Notes: generated from the letters alone by a model not told the origin. Positions 1 to 7,625 are shown, counted from the stretch's first letter. The stretch: 64,000 bases of DNA from Centipeda flueggei ATCC 43531 (GCF_000160695.1 NZ_GG694007.1:126003-190002); one strand, 5' to 3'. Numbers and translations are program-made.

Positions 1-10
1 CCCTTAGGCC

Positions 11-38
11 TTGATTCTGCCGCTGTTTGTGGTATAAT
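11..38 (+). promoter_or_regulatory. Promoter of putative antisense antitoxin RNA
   Basis: A -35 box TTGATT (11-16) and a perfect -10 TATAAT (33-38) are separated by 16 nt. There is no coding frame downstream on this strand; instead a direct repeat and a strong stem-loop follow, so the promoter most likely drives a short non-coding RNA of about 65 nt starting near 45. It faces the small peptide gene at 158-241. Confidence 0.6.
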
Positions 39-48
39 AAGGGTACGC

Positions 49-75
49 AGAAACGATGTGAAACCATCTGCACAG
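49..75 (+). repeat. Direct repeat copy 1 (antisense arm)
   Basis: Two blocks, AGAAACGATGTGAAA (49-63) and CCATCTGCACA (64-74), match 218-232 and 238-248. Spacing between the blocks is 0 nt here and 5 nt in the second copy, so the RNA pairing would leave a small bulge. Confidence 0.7.
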
Positions 76-106
76 AAAAAGCCCCCGCAATTGCCGTTGC
101 GGGGGC
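76..106 (-). terminator. Shared terminator of the convergent locus
   Basis: The 10-bp stem GCCCCCGCAA/TTGCGGGGGC (81-90 with 97-106) encloses a 6-nt loop. On the minus strand it is followed by five T (76-80), which fits a terminator for the peptide mRNA. On the plus strand the tail is TCTCTTATT, so it can also end the antisense RNA. Confidence 0.7.
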
Positions 107-157
107 TCTCTTATTCGACACGAGGAAAGAGTTCAAGAAACCTCAGGCTGATTGCCG

Positions 158-241
158 TTACTCTCCGTCCAGCCATTTGCAGACATAGTGGGTGACTATG
201 CCTGCCATAACAGAAAGTAGAAACGATGTGAAAAGCTCCAT
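158..241 (-). CDS. Fst/Ldr-like small hydrophobic toxin peptide (27 aa)
   Basis: The 27-residue peptide starts MELFTSFLLSV, has a hydrophobic core and ends HYVCKWLDGE. The layout of one membrane helix, then Trp-Leu-Asp and a charged tail, is typical of the Fst family of type I toxins, which insert into the inner membrane. The start at 241 is chosen because AAAGGAGGT lies 6 nt upstream; an in-frame longer reading (to 361) has no such site and would run through the promoter. Direct repeats shared with the convergent RNA cover codons 4-8 and the start codon, so translation is probably blocked by antisense pairing. The identification rests on size, motif and locus architecture; the sequence is too short for a firm homology call. 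Confidence 0.65.
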   Translation of the reverse strand: MELFTSFLLSVMAGIVTHYVCKWLDGE

Positions 242-248
242 CGGCACA
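218..248 (-). repeat. Direct repeat copy 2 (toxin mRNA arm)
   Basis: The AGAAACGATGTGAAA block lies inside the peptide coding sequence. The second block, CCATCGGCACA, spans the start codon and the spacer next to the Shine-Dalgarno site. Confidence 0.7.
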
Positions 249-287
249 CCTCCTTTCGGTGCCGGTATTGGAGGCGGCAACACATTC

Positions 288-317
288 AGTATAGCACGAC
301 AGCGAACATAGTGTCTA
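288..317 (-). promoter_or_regulatory. Promoter of the Fst-like peptide
   Basis: On the minus strand, TAGACA (317-312) and TATACT (293-288) are separated by 18 nt, with an extended -10 TGC before TATACT. Transcription would start near 281, giving a leader of about 40 nt. Confidence 0.55.
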
Positions 318-342
318 TCCTCTCCTCGTGTAAAAAATTCGC

Positions 343-371
343 TTGCATTTTCCTCCCGCACGGGTTATAAT
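343..371 (+). promoter_or_regulatory. Promoter of tRNA-Ala
   Basis: TTGCAT (343-348) and TATAAT (366-371) with a 17-nt spacer lie 16 bp before the tRNA. Confidence 0.75.
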
Positions 372-387
372 AGCCCCTGTCAGTCAT

Positions 388-463
388 GGGGACGTAGCTC
401 AGCTGGGAGAGCACCAGGTTCGCAATCTGGGGGTCGAGAGTTCAATCCTCTTCGTCTCCACCA
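388..463 (+). tRNA. tRNA-Ala (anticodon CGC)
   Basis: A full cloverleaf with encoded CCA (461-463). The anticodon stem CCAGG/TCTGG holds the loop TTCGCAA, giving anticodon CGC (codon GCG). The acceptor stem contains the G3:U70 pair that identifies alanine tRNAs. T-arm GTTCAATCC is present. It has its own promoter (343-371) and terminator (478-504). Confidence 0.95.
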
Positions 464-477
464 TCTCGATGACAAAG

Positions 478-504
478 AGGTATCCACATGGATACCTCCT
501 TTTT
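478..504 (+). terminator. Terminator after tRNA-Ala
   Basis: AGGTATCC-ACAT-GGATACCT stem-loop followed by CCTTTTT. It lies just upstream of the next gene's ribosome binding site. Confidence 0.75.
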
Positions 505-521
505 GCATAAGGAGTAAAAAT

Positions 522-1010
522 ATGTTCCGACCGATGCGCCGCAAACGCCAAGAGCTCACAAAGGAAATGACCGAGGAAATCCTGCACCGCAATACAGCGG
601 GCGTTCTCGCCCTCGCGGGTGATGAGGAGTTCCCGTACGCCGTCCCCATCAGCTACGTCTACGACGGCACGCACATCTACTTTCACACGGCGGTAACGGG
701 ACACAAGGTCGATGCCCTCCAGCAGAACCCAAATGTCTCCTTCGCCGTCATCGACCGCGATGAAATCATCCCCGAAAAATACACCACGGCATACCGCAGT
801 GTTGTCGTGTTCGGACGCATCCGCATCGTCGAGGATGATGCGGAAAAACGGGCGACTGCGCGCAAGCTCGCCCTCAAATATGCTCCGCACAACACGGAGG
901 AGCAGCATACGCGCGAAATCGACGGCGCATGGAAACGATTCCACATGCTCGAAATGACCATCGTCCATATCACGGGCAAACAGGGCAAGGAGCTCGTCGG
1001 AAAAGAATAA
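522..1010 (+). CDS. Pyridoxamine 5'-phosphate oxidase-like / NimA-type flavoprotein
   Basis: A 162-residue protein of the split-barrel FMN-binding fold. Visible features are the N-terminal MRRKRQELTKE helix, the LALAGDEEFPYAVPISYVYDG strand pair (around residues 29-48, given in part) and the HTAVTGHKVDALQQNPNVSF segment (around residues 55-74). This pattern is shared by the 5-nitroimidazole-resistance (NimA) and general pyridoxamine-phosphate-oxidase-like families. It is probably cytoplasmic, reducing a small substrate with a bound flavin; the real substrate cannot be read from sequence. The start has AAGGAG upstream. It is monocistronic, bounded by terminators at 478-504 and 1019-1052. Confidence 0.8.
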   Translation: MFRPMRRKRQELTKEMTEEILHRNTAGVLALAGDEEFPYAVPISYVYDGTHIYFHTAVTGHKVDALQQNPNVSFAVIDRDEIIPEKYTTAYRSVVVFGRIRIVEDDAEKRATARKLALKYAPHNTEEQHTREIDGAWKRFHMLEMTIVHITGKQGKELVGKE

Positions 1011-1018
1011 CGGACAGC

Positions 1019-1052
1019 AAAAAGAGCAGCCGCACGACGGCTGCTCTTTTTC
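1019..1052 (+). terminator. Bidirectional terminator between convergent genes
   Basis: AAAAAGAGCAGCCG/CGGCTGCTCTTTTT with a 5-nt loop. It has A/T tracts on both sides and so serves both the flavoprotein gene and the convergent aldehyde dehydrogenase gene. Confidence 0.85.
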
Positions 1053-1062
1053 TATGAAAACT

Positions 1063-2490
1063 TTATCCCTCGACGTTCAGCACGATGAGCTTTTCCTCCG
1101 TCAGCTCGCGGATGGCATAGGCGGGACCCTCGCGGCCGACGCCGCTGTCCTTGACGCCGCCGTAGGGCATATTGTCCATGCGGAAGGTCGCGCCGTCACC
1201 GATGATGACGCCGCCGACCTCGAGGTTCTCGGCGCAGTAGTTCGCGACAGCGAGCGAGCGCGTAAAGACGCCCGCCTGCAGGCCGTAGCGCGTGTCGTTC
1301 GCCATGCGTACGGCCTCCTCGATCGTGTCGTAGGGAATGATGCTGAACACGGGGGCAAATGTCTCCTCGGAGACGACCTTCATCTCTGGGGTGACATCCG
1401 TGAGCACGGTTGGCGCATAGAACGCACCGCGCCGTGTGCCGCCCGTGAGGACGCGCGCACCTGCCGCCTCTGCCTCATGCACCCACGCCTCGATACGCTT
1501 TGCCTCGCGCACAGAGATCATCGGGCCGATCTGCGTGTGCACGTCCATGAGGTCGCCGCTGCGGAAATCCTCCGCCGCCGTGACCGCCGCGCGGCAGAAC
1601 GCCTCATAGATGCTGCGTGCGGCATAGACGCGCTGGCAGGAGATGCAGACCTGCCCCGCGTTGACGAACGCATGCCGCGCGCAGTGCTCCGCGACCCATG
1701 CCACATCGTCAACATCCTCGTGGACGATGTTCGCCGAGTTCGAGCCGAGTTCGAGCGAGATGCGGCGAAACCCGACCGCCTCGTGGAGCGCCTTGCCGAC
1801 GGGGACGCTCCCGGTAAAGGAAAACATGCGGATACGCTCGTCCGCCGTGAGCAGCCGTCCGACCGCACTGCCCGCGCCGTAGACGAGGTTGAGGCAGCCC
1901 GCAGGCAGCCCCGCCTCGACAAATACGTCACAGAGGAGCGACGCCGTGAGGGGCGTTGCCGAGGCAGGCTTGTAGACAACCGTATTGCCCGCCGCGAGTG
2001 CCGGACCGATCTTGTGCGCGGCGAGATTGACAGGGAAGTTGAACGGCGTGATGGCACAGACCACGCCGAGCGGACGGCGAATGGTGAACGCCATCCGATT
2101 GCCGCAGCCGGGCGCCCCCGCGAGCGGCACCGTCTGCCCGCGCAGACGCTTTGCCTCCTCGGCAGAGAGGATAAGGGTCTGATAGGAGCGGTCGATCTCA
2201 CCGCGTGCGTCGCGGATGGGCTTGCCCGCCTCGGCCGAGAGTGCCTCTGCGAACTCCTCACGCCGTTCGCGCATGAGATTTGCCGCGCGCATGATGATCT
2301 CGTAACGTTCGTACGGGCTGAGCTCCACCGTGTGGAAGGCGCGCTCCGCCGCATCCACCGCCGCGCGCACCTCCTTTTCCCCTGCCGTGCAAATCTCCGC
2401 AATCACCTCGCCGGTCGCCTTGTGATAGACGGGGAGCGTCCCCTCGCCTGCGACACGTACACCGTCAATGAGCATCTCGACTGTCTTCAT
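1063..2490 (-). CDS. NAD(P)-dependent aldehyde dehydrogenase
   Basis: 475 residues, the usual family length. It shows the cofactor-site block ITPFNFPVNLAAHKIGPALA (around residues 148-167), the general-base motif LELGSNSANI (Glu near 246) and the catalytic cysteine in NAGQVCISCQR (near 281). The subfamily resembles lactaldehyde or phosphonoacetaldehyde-type enzymes that oxidise short aldehydes to acids, but the substrate is not determined. It is cytoplasmic. A sigma-70-type promoter (2610-2638) sits about 120 bp upstream, leaving a rather long leader that contains a short in-frame uORF overlapping the start region. The RBS is GGGAGGACGATGAA before ATG. Confidence 0.9.
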   Translation of the reverse strand: MKTVEMLIDGVRVAGEGTLPVYHKATGEVIAEICTAGEKEVRAAVDAAERAFHTVELSPYERYEIIMRAANLMRERREEFAEALSAEAGKPIRDARGEIDRSYQTLILSAEEAKRLRGQTVPLAGAPGCGNRMAFTIRRPLGVVCAITPFNFPVNLAAHKIGPALAAGNTVVYKPASATPLTASLLCDVFVEAGLPAGCLNLVYGAGSAVGRLLTADERIRMFSFTGSVPVGKALHEAVGFRRISLELGSNSANIVHEDVDDVAWVAEHCARHAFVNAGQVCISCQRVYAARSIYEAFCRAAVTAAEDFRSGDLMDVHTQIGPMISVREAKRIEAWVHEAEAAGARVLTGGTRRGAFYAPTVLTDVTPEMKVVSEETFAPVFSIIPYDTIEEAVRMANDTRYGLQAGVFTRSLAVANYCAENLEVGGVIIGDGATFRMDNMPYGGVKDSGVGREGPAYAIRELTEEKLIVLNVEG

Positions 2491-2609
2491 TTCATCGTCC
2501 TCCCTCTGCAGACGGCACAGGAACCGCGCCGCCCCGCAGAAAATCGTCCAGAAGGTTCATCATCCGCGCTTTCGATAGACCCCCGCGCGGCTCATGTCAG
2601 CTGTTTTTC

Positions 2610-2638
2610 ATTATAGACACGCCTCTTCCAAAAATCAA
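2610..2638 (-). promoter_or_regulatory. Promoter of the aldehyde dehydrogenase gene
   Basis: On the minus strand, TTGATT (2638-2633) and TATAAT (2615-2610) are 17 nt apart. The leader to the ATG at 2490 is about 110 nt. Confidence 0.65.
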
Positions 2639-2703
2639 GGAATTAGGCGTCTTCAGATTTTTACCAATATATAATCCCCTCCTTACGCTGTCTCCCATTA
2701 CTT

Positions 2704-2910
2704 TTGCTACACTATCACTCGTCAGCAATTAACGGTAAGAACAACTGCCTCGCTGAGCCGAAAAACGGCGCGGCCAAGGACTTCAAAAAGCTCGAGACCG
2801 CGCCCAAGGACATCGATATGGATGCCAGCGGACACAACCATGTACTCATTCAGCGCTATGAGGCGGCATCCTACGCAGCGGGCATCCTTGACATCGACCT
2901 CGACGCATAA
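2704..2910 (+). CDS. Short ORF of unknown function, possibly a gene remnant
   Basis: A 68-codon frame whose C-terminal part looks coding (charged, with G/C-rich third positions) and which is followed closely by a terminator (2934-2967). I do not recognise it. There is no convincing Shine-Dalgarno site before the ATG, so it may be the 3' end of a decayed gene. The rest of the 2491-3063 gap holds the aldehyde dehydrogenase promoter and leader, and the ribosome binding site of the next gene. Confidence 0.25.
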   Translation: MLHYHSSAINGKNNCLAEPKNGAAKDFKKLETAPKDIDMDASGHNHVLIQRYEAASYAAGILDIDLDA

Positions 2911-2933
2911 CATCGTTCCGCCCTCCCTTTTCC

Positions 2934-2967
2934 GCCTGTGCCCCACGGGCGCAGGCATTTTTTTACC
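2934..2967 (+). terminator. Rho-independent terminator
   Basis: A GCCTGTGCCC/GGGCGCAGGC stem with one mismatch and a CACG loop, followed by ATTTTTTT. It would end a transcript covering the short ORF at 2704-2910. Confidence 0.6.
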
Positions 2968-3063
2968 GCAGAACGCATTGCATTTCGCCCCTGCTTTCGG
3001 TAGAATGAGGGCAAGGGTGCAGGAAAATAACACACACATGGAAGTGTATCAGAGGAGGATTTT

Positions 3064-3720
3064 ATGTCCATCAAAAAGATTCTCATGTCAGCCATATGCA
3101 CGGTTTCCATTCTGGTATCGACAGCATCGGCAGAAAACAAAGAGAACACAGAGCCCTGGACAGCACCGCTGGAGGCGGCAATACTTGAAGGATTCGGCAC
3201 ACGATTCGCAATATTACTGCCGCCAATCGAAGCCTATCGCATTGGCGTATTTTCGCCGTCCCCCGGTGACGGGTTTGGATTTATTGGGAACACATTCCCC
3301 GCCTCAGACAGCACAAGAGAAATCTACCTCGGCATCACAAGCGAGAATTTCCCAGCATCGTCTGCGCATAAAACTGCCGCCGACCGTCTCAATGAAAATG
3401 TGGACCGCTTTATTGCCAATATGCCTATGCTCAAATCAAAATCCTCTCATATCTCCCAAGATATATCCCTGTCACAGGACGGACACCCTGCACGACTGAT
3501 TCGAATCGCACATGAAAACGAAGCCATTCGACGCGACCTTCTCTTTGTTGCTGCCGACAACAGGGAATGGCGCATTGACATCCTCTATTATATCCTTGAA
3601 CCCCAACAGAGTACACGCATTGATACGATATTCTCCTCCATAAAAATTGATCGTTCAAATGCAACAGAGCCCGTGATCCACTTCGACGGATTCCAGCCGA
3701 CAAAATCTTTCGAGGAATAA
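3064..3720 (+). CDS. Secreted paralogue A (LEGFG-type), unknown function
   Basis: 218 residues with a clear signal peptide (MSIKKI...VSTASA, cleavage near residue 23). The mature part opens with ILEGFGTRFAILLPP, a motif shared with the first module of the protein at 4609-5790, and ends with a segment of the form 'E/R-W-R-I-x-I-L-x-Y ... R-I-D-T-I-x-S-S-I-K-I'. The same overall plan recurs in the copies at 5979, 6698, 7657 and 8610. No lipobox is visible, so it is probably periplasmic. The pattern of alternating strands with a final W-I-x-L segment recalls PsbP/Mog1-type folds, but I cannot claim membership. The RBS is GAGGAGG. Confidence 0.75.
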   Translation: MSIKKILMSAICTVSILVSTASAENKENTEPWTAPLEAAILEGFGTRFAILLPPIEAYRIGVFSPSPGDGFGFIGNTFPASDSTREIYLGITSENFPASSAHKTAADRLNENVDRFIANMPMLKSKSSHISQDISLSQDGHPARLIRIAHENEAIRRDLLFVAADNREWRIDILYYILEPQQSTRIDTIFSSIKIDRSNATEPVIHFDGFQPTKSFEE

Positions 3721-3827
3721 TTCGCCCCCCCGCGCGCATCGGATGAAAAAGCCGCCATGCACTTTGAGAGATTTCATCCCATCAAGGATTTTGAACCATA
3801 ATCCTGCAAAATAAAAGGAGGCCTCCC

Positions 3828-4562
3828 ATGGACAAGATCGCAAGACTCAAAGAAATCCTGGAGAGCAGCCGCCGTGCGGTCTTCTTCGGCGGGGCGGGCA
3901 TGTCCACGGAGTCGGGGATCCCCGACTTTCGCAGTGCGGGCGGGATATACAGTGAGACGCTGCATCAGGAGTTCAGTCCCGAGCAGATGGCATCGCACAG
4001 CTTCCTCATGGCACATCCTGCTGAGTTCTTTGACTTCTATCGGCGGCGCTTCGTCTATCTCGATGCTGCGCCGAACGCGGGTCACACCGCGCTCGCAGAG
4101 CTCGAGCGGCGCGGACATCTCGCGGCGATTGTAACACAGAACATCGACGGGCTCCATCAGGCGGCAGGCTCCAAGACTGTCTACGAGCTGCACGGCTCGA
4201 TCCGACGCGCACACTGCATGGACTGCGGCGCGCACTACGAGCTCGACTACATCATGGAGCACACGCCCATCCCCTGCTGCTCCTGCGGCGGCACTGTCCG
4301 CCCCGACGTCGTGCTCTATGAGGAAAGTCTCGATACCACAACGATCGAAGGGGCTGTCGCGGCGATCCGCGCGGCGGACACGCTCATCATCGGCGGCACG
4401 TCGCTCATTGTCTATCCCGCAGCGGGACTGATCGACTACTTCCGCGGCGAACATATCGTCCTCATCAACAAGAGCGAGACGCGTGCCGACCGCCGTGCCG
4501 AGCTCGTCATCCGCGCACCGATCGGCGCGACGCTCCATGCGGCACTGCCCGAACCGCGCTGA
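3828..4562 (+). CDS. cobB: NAD-dependent protein deacylase (sirtuin, CobB-like)
   Basis: 244 residues, the normal length for a bacterial sirtuin. Motifs in order are the NAD-binding GAGMSTESGIPDFRS (around residues 22-36), TQNIDGLH (around 103-110), the catalytic His in ELHGS (near 123) and a four-cysteine zinc site (CMDC near residue 132 and CCSCG near residue 151). It removes acyl groups from lysines of cytoplasmic proteins using NAD. The RBS AAAGGAGG is well placed. It interrupts an array of secreted paralogues (3064-9257), which suggests that either the sirtuin or the paralogues moved in later. Confidence 0.95.
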   Translation: MDKIARLKEILESSRRAVFFGGAGMSTESGIPDFRSAGGIYSETLHQEFSPEQMASHSFLMAHPAEFFDFYRRRFVYLDAAPNAGHTALAELERRGHLAAIVTQNIDGLHQAAGSKTVYELHGSIRRAHCMDCGAHYELDYIMEHTPIPCCSCGGTVRPDVVLYEESLDTTTIEGAVAAIRAADTLIIGGTSLIVYPAAGLIDYFRGEHIVLINKSETRADRRAELVIRAPIGATLHAALPEPR

Positions 4563-4608
4563 TCCGCCCCTGCACACAGCAATACAGACACAAAACAGGG
4601 TGATTTCC

Positions 4609-5790
4609 ATGTCCATCAGAAAGATTCTCGCAGTGACCGTCTGCGCTCTTCTCCTCGCTGCGGCAACGGTCTCGGCACAGGAAAAGGCAGAGACCACCCC
4701 GGGGGCAGCATCTCTGCAGGCAACGACACTGGAGGGATTCGGCGCACGCCTCACAATCGAGCTGCCGCCGCTCGAATACTGCCAGCTGGGACGTTTTTCG
4801 ACGAAATCGGAGGGAAACGATTTTGGATTTGTCGGAAACACATTCTCGTCAGGGGATGCCCGTGATGCTCTCTACATCGGAATCTCCTGCGAAGAAAATG
4901 CCGCCTTTTCCAAGGACGGCAATACGATAAATCAGCTCTCCGACTATGCGCACAATTTTATTTCCACCATCCCCGCGTCCAATTCCGCCCCCCGCATCAT
5001 CCGTGAATATTTGCTCCCACAGGACAAACATCCTGCATGGATGATCAGCCTCTCCTATAACGGGGGTGCTGCGCGGCGTGACTTTCTCTTCATTGCTGAC
5101 GAGGGGAGGATCTGGCGCATCAGTATATTGTGCCACGCCCCGGGCGCACAGCAGGAAAGGCGTATCGACACGATACTGACCTCTGTCAAACTCAGCTCTG
5201 CCGAGGCGACAGAGCCTCGTGTTCACACGGACGGCATACAGCCCGTCGAGTTCACAAAAAGAGCCGCTGAGAACGGCGATGCATCTTCCCCCGCGCTCAG
5301 CACGACAACACTCCGCGACCGCGGCAGCGCTCTCACAATGCAGCTGCCAACCTCTGGGGTGCCGTTTTCCGTCGACACCTCGCGCACGGAGGGCACATTC
5401 TTCACCAGCAACCGCTTCTCACACGATGACACACCTCTTGCCCTGTCCGCCGTGCTGATCCATACGCCCGATACGGACGCAGGGCAAACGAGCGGCTCCA
5501 TGGAGGAGCGCCTGAACGAACAAACGGCGCTACTGACCCAAGGCATCCTGACCTCCCCGCAGGGAAGCGAGAAAAAGATCCTCCGCGACGACGTCCAATC
5601 CCAAAACGGCTGCCCTGCACGGCAGCTGACTGTGCAGGCGCACTATCAAGGTCAAAACATCATCACCGAGATCCTGCTCATCCGCGGCAAGACAGATACA
5701 TGGATCGCAGAGCTGACCTTTTATGCAGAGGACACGGTCCTGGCGGAGCTTGTCCCCGTTCTCTTATCCTCCATAAAAATCGGCGCATAG
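4609..5790 (+). CDS. Secreted two-module paralogue B, unknown function
   Basis: 393 residues from ATG 4609, chosen because it gives a signal peptide (MSIRKILAV...VSAQ) with AGGGTG upstream; the open frame reaches further upstream, into the end of the sirtuin gene. It holds two copies of the family module in tandem. Module 1 begins TLEGFGARLTIELPP and is closest to the protein at 3064. Module 2 begins TLRDRGSALTMQLP and is closest to the remaining paralogues. Module 2 also served as the source or sibling of the broken fragment at 7383-7545. It is probably periplasmic; the function is unknown. Confidence 0.75.
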   Translation: MSIRKILAVTVCALLLAAATVSAQEKAETTPGAASLQATTLEGFGARLTIELPPLEYCQLGRFSTKSEGNDFGFVGNTFSSGDARDALYIGISCEENAAFSKDGNTINQLSDYAHNFISTIPASNSAPRIIREYLLPQDKHPAWMISLSYNGGAARRDFLFIADEGRIWRISILCHAPGAQQERRIDTILTSVKLSSAEATEPRVHTDGIQPVEFTKRAAENGDASSPALSTTTLRDRGSALTMQLPTSGVPFSVDTSRTEGTFFTSNRFSHDDTPLALSAVLIHTPDTDAGQTSGSMEERLNEQTALLTQGILTSPQGSEKKILRDDVQSQNGCPARQLTVQAHYQGQNIITEILLIRGKTDTWIAELTFYAEDTVLAELVPVLLSSIKIGA

Positions 5791-5813
5791 GAACCTGCCA
5801 AGAAAATCACAAA

Positions 5814-5958
5814 TACATTCAGACAGCCTCCCTTGACACGTTTTTCCGTGATTCGACGGAAAATTCTCCACACAGCCCTTGCTGTGCGTCCCTTTTTCCA
5901 CCTTATTCGGACGAAAACGTCCGCGCCGACCAGCCGACTCCATTCCAGCCGCGTTTCG
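5814..5958. repeat. MITE-like repeat, copy 1
   Basis: The sequence from TACATTCAGACAGCC to CATTCCAGCCG matches 8437-8580 almost throughout and shares its core (CTTGACACnTTTTT, CGGACGAAAACGTCCG, GCGCCGAnCAnCC) with the copies at 30041, 44276 and 44573. It includes the small hairpin CGGACG-AAAA-CGTCCG. The ends are degenerate here. It sits between two secreted paralogues. Confidence 0.7.
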
Positions 5959-5978
5959 TTAGAGAAAGGAATTCGTAA

Positions 5979-6635
5979 ATGTTCCGACAAATAGTGCTGC
6001 TATGTCTTACGTCCCTATGTCTTTTTGCCTGCGCACCAGTGCATGCAGAAATCCAGTCATACGCCAATACAGAGTCAACATCGGAGGAAGTGCGTCATTT
6101 CCCTGAACCGACCACCCCCATTATGTCCGTCAAAATTGGCGAATTCCACGGCCGCGGCTCTGTCCTAACGATGGACATCCCCTCGACGGATACACCGTTC
6201 GTCCGACAGCATCTTCGCAACGGCGACACCGTCTTTATCAACAATCAATTCGCGAACTACTACAAAACGCCTCTGGCGTTGGCCATGGTACTCTCTCACT
6301 TCTTTCCTACGCCAGACACCGCCTCAAAAACGGCAGATCAACGCTTGGACGAAATAGTTGCTGGATTTTCCGACAGCATTATGACATCTGCAAAGCTGCA
6401 TGAGAAGGAACTACAGCGCAATGAATCCCTGCTGCAAAATGGTTCTCCGGCACGACGACTAACGATACGATCATTGGTAAACGGACGGGAAATCATCACA
6501 GATGCCCTGTTTCTTTCCTTCAAAGACGACATATGGAGCATCCAGCTGATGTACGACACCAGTGATCCGGTTATTCCCTACCACGCAGCCAGCCTTCTAT
6601 CTACCGTAACGATCAGCAAAAGCGAAGAAAAATAA
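5979..6635 (+). CDS. Secreted paralogue C, unknown function
   Basis: 218 residues with a signal peptide (MFRQIVLLCLTSLCLFACAP...HAE). A cysteine in LFACAP could be read as a lipobox, so this member may be a lipoprotein. The family signatures GRGSVLTMDIP, QNGSPARRLTIR and FKDDIWSIQLMY are all present. The RBS is AAAGGAATT. It follows repeat copy 1 directly, so its promoter may lie within or next to the repeat. Function unknown. Confidence 0.7.
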   Translation: MFRQIVLLCLTSLCLFACAPVHAEIQSYANTESTSEEVRHFPEPTTPIMSVKIGEFHGRGSVLTMDIPSTDTPFVRQHLRNGDTVFINNQFANYYKTPLALAMVLSHFFPTPDTASKTADQRLDEIVAGFSDSIMTSAKLHEKELQRNESLLQNGSPARRLTIRSLVNGREIITDALFLSFKDDIWSIQLMYDTSDPVIPYHAASLLSTVTISKSEEK

Positions 6636-6697
6636 TATCCACATCCGCGCGCTGTTTCTATCGGAGGCAGTACGCATATGCAAAGGAGGTCGTTCCC

Positions 6698-7330
6698 ATG
6701 TTCAGCCGAAAATTTCTTGTACACATTCTGATCCTCATGCTCTTTCTGCTTGCCGGAACGGCACACGCAGAGGTCGCGCTCAATCCGCTGCTGCTCGAGC
6801 TGCGCGCGTCAACGTTCACGGACCGCGGTGATGCACTGGAGCTCGTGCTCCCGCCCGGCGAGTTCAAATCGGAGCGGAAGGAGACCGGTCAGCAGGTCTT
6901 TTCCTGCGAGAGCTTCCAAGGTGCATACAAAGACCGCACCCTGACGCTGCGTGTCACGCACGTTCCCTTCGCCAACCCGACCGGCACCGCTCAGTATGAT
7001 CCGACGAGCCCCAAACAGCTGAAAAAGAGCGTTGCCCGCTACACCAAGGAGCATGCGCGTCCCACAGGCACGCAGACCACACGCGACGAGACACTCACCA
7101 TCGACGGCCGCCTGGCAAGACGCCTGACGCAAGTCCGCACCGAAGGCGATGCAGCGCAGACGATCTACGACACGCTGATCGTCCTCACGGACCGCGGTGA
7201 GTGGAACATCGAGGCCGTCTACACATCCGCGCCGAGCGAGAAAGAACTCGGTGAGAGCATCGACACCATCCTCACATCCGCTTCGCCCGGGAGGGTCTCT
7301 ATCTTCAGCGCACCGCGCACATCGAAGTAA
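6698..7330 (+). CDS. Secreted paralogue D, unknown function
   Basis: 210 residues, signal peptide MFSRKFLVHILIL...AHAE. The mature part has TFTDRGDALELVLPPGEF and later IDGRLARRLTQVR and RGEWNIEAVY, which align with the family signatures. It ends in IDTILTSAS, as do its relatives. A strong RBS (AAAGGAGG) lies upstream. Probably periplasmic; function unknown. Confidence 0.7.
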   Translation: MFSRKFLVHILILMLFLLAGTAHAEVALNPLLLELRASTFTDRGDALELVLPPGEFKSERKETGQQVFSCESFQGAYKDRTLTLRVTHVPFANPTGTAQYDPTSPKQLKKSVARYTKEHARPTGTQTTRDETLTIDGRLARRLTQVRTEGDAAQTIYDTLIVLTDRGEWNIEAVYTSAPSEKELGESIDTILTSASPGRVSIFSAPRTSK

Positions 7331-7382
7331 ACAGGAGCTTCCACCGCCGCAGTCTCAGGGCTCATGCCGCCGGGCGATCCAT

Positions 7383-7545
7383 GGCATTCTGACCGCCCCG
7401 CAGGGAAGCGAGAAATTCTCCGCGACGAATGCCAACATCAGAACGGCTGTCCCGCACGGCGGCTGACCGTGCGGGCTCTCCATCATGGCCAAAACATCAT
7501 CACTGAGATCCTGCTCATCCGCGGCAAGACAGATACATGGATCAC
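7383..7545 (+). pseudogene. Frameshifted fragment of paralogue B module 2
   Basis: About 160 bp aligns closely with 5542-5706, including the stretch encoding NGCPARRLTVR and ITEILLIRGKTDTWI. A 4-bp deletion relative to the parent (GAGAAATTCTCC against GAGAAAAAGATCCTCC) breaks the frame, and both ends of the module are missing. The fragment runs into a truncated copy of the MITE-like repeat (7550-7625). The gap 7331-7656 holds only this fragment, the repeat and the next gene's RBS. Confidence 0.8.
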
Positions 7546-7549
7546 CGAA

Positions 7550-7625
7550 AGGGAAGCACGTATCCAGTTGCCCATCTCGTTCAGACAAAAAATCTGCGCC
7601 AACCAACCGACTTTATTTCAGCCGT
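7550..7625. repeat. MITE-like repeat, truncated copy 2
   Basis: It starts AGGGAAGCACGTATCCAG, like the terminal inverted repeat of the fuller copies, and ends CTTTATTTCAGCCG. The central hairpin is degenerate and the element is only about 75 bp long. Confidence 0.6.

Larger units (their letters stand above)
45..110 (+). ncRNA. Putative antitoxin RNA (RNA II-like) of Fst/par-type locus
   Basis: The predicted transcript runs from the promoter at 11-38 to the stem-loop at 81-106. It carries AGAAACGATGTGAAA (49-63), which recurs identically at 218-232 inside the coding region of the convergent peptide gene, and a CCATCnGCACA block (64-74), which recurs at 238-248 over the peptide's start codon and spacer. 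Both copies lie in the same orientation on the + strand, so this RNA would pair with the peptide mRNA at codons 4-8 and over its start codon. The Enterococcus par locus has this arrangement (DRa/DRb repeats plus a shared terminator). Transcript ends are inferred. Confidence 0.55.

Noticed and set aside
1054-2616. A 520-codon open frame on the plus strand opposite the aldehyde dehydrogenase gene
   Set aside because: It is the antisense shadow of a GC-rich gene; the minus-strand protein has all catalytic motifs, while the plus-strand frame has no domain and an Arg/Asp/His-rich composition.
2704-3039. A 105-codon minus-strand frame (2722-3039)
   Set aside because: The plus strand carries the terminator and the better coding pattern, and the minus frame crosses that terminator.
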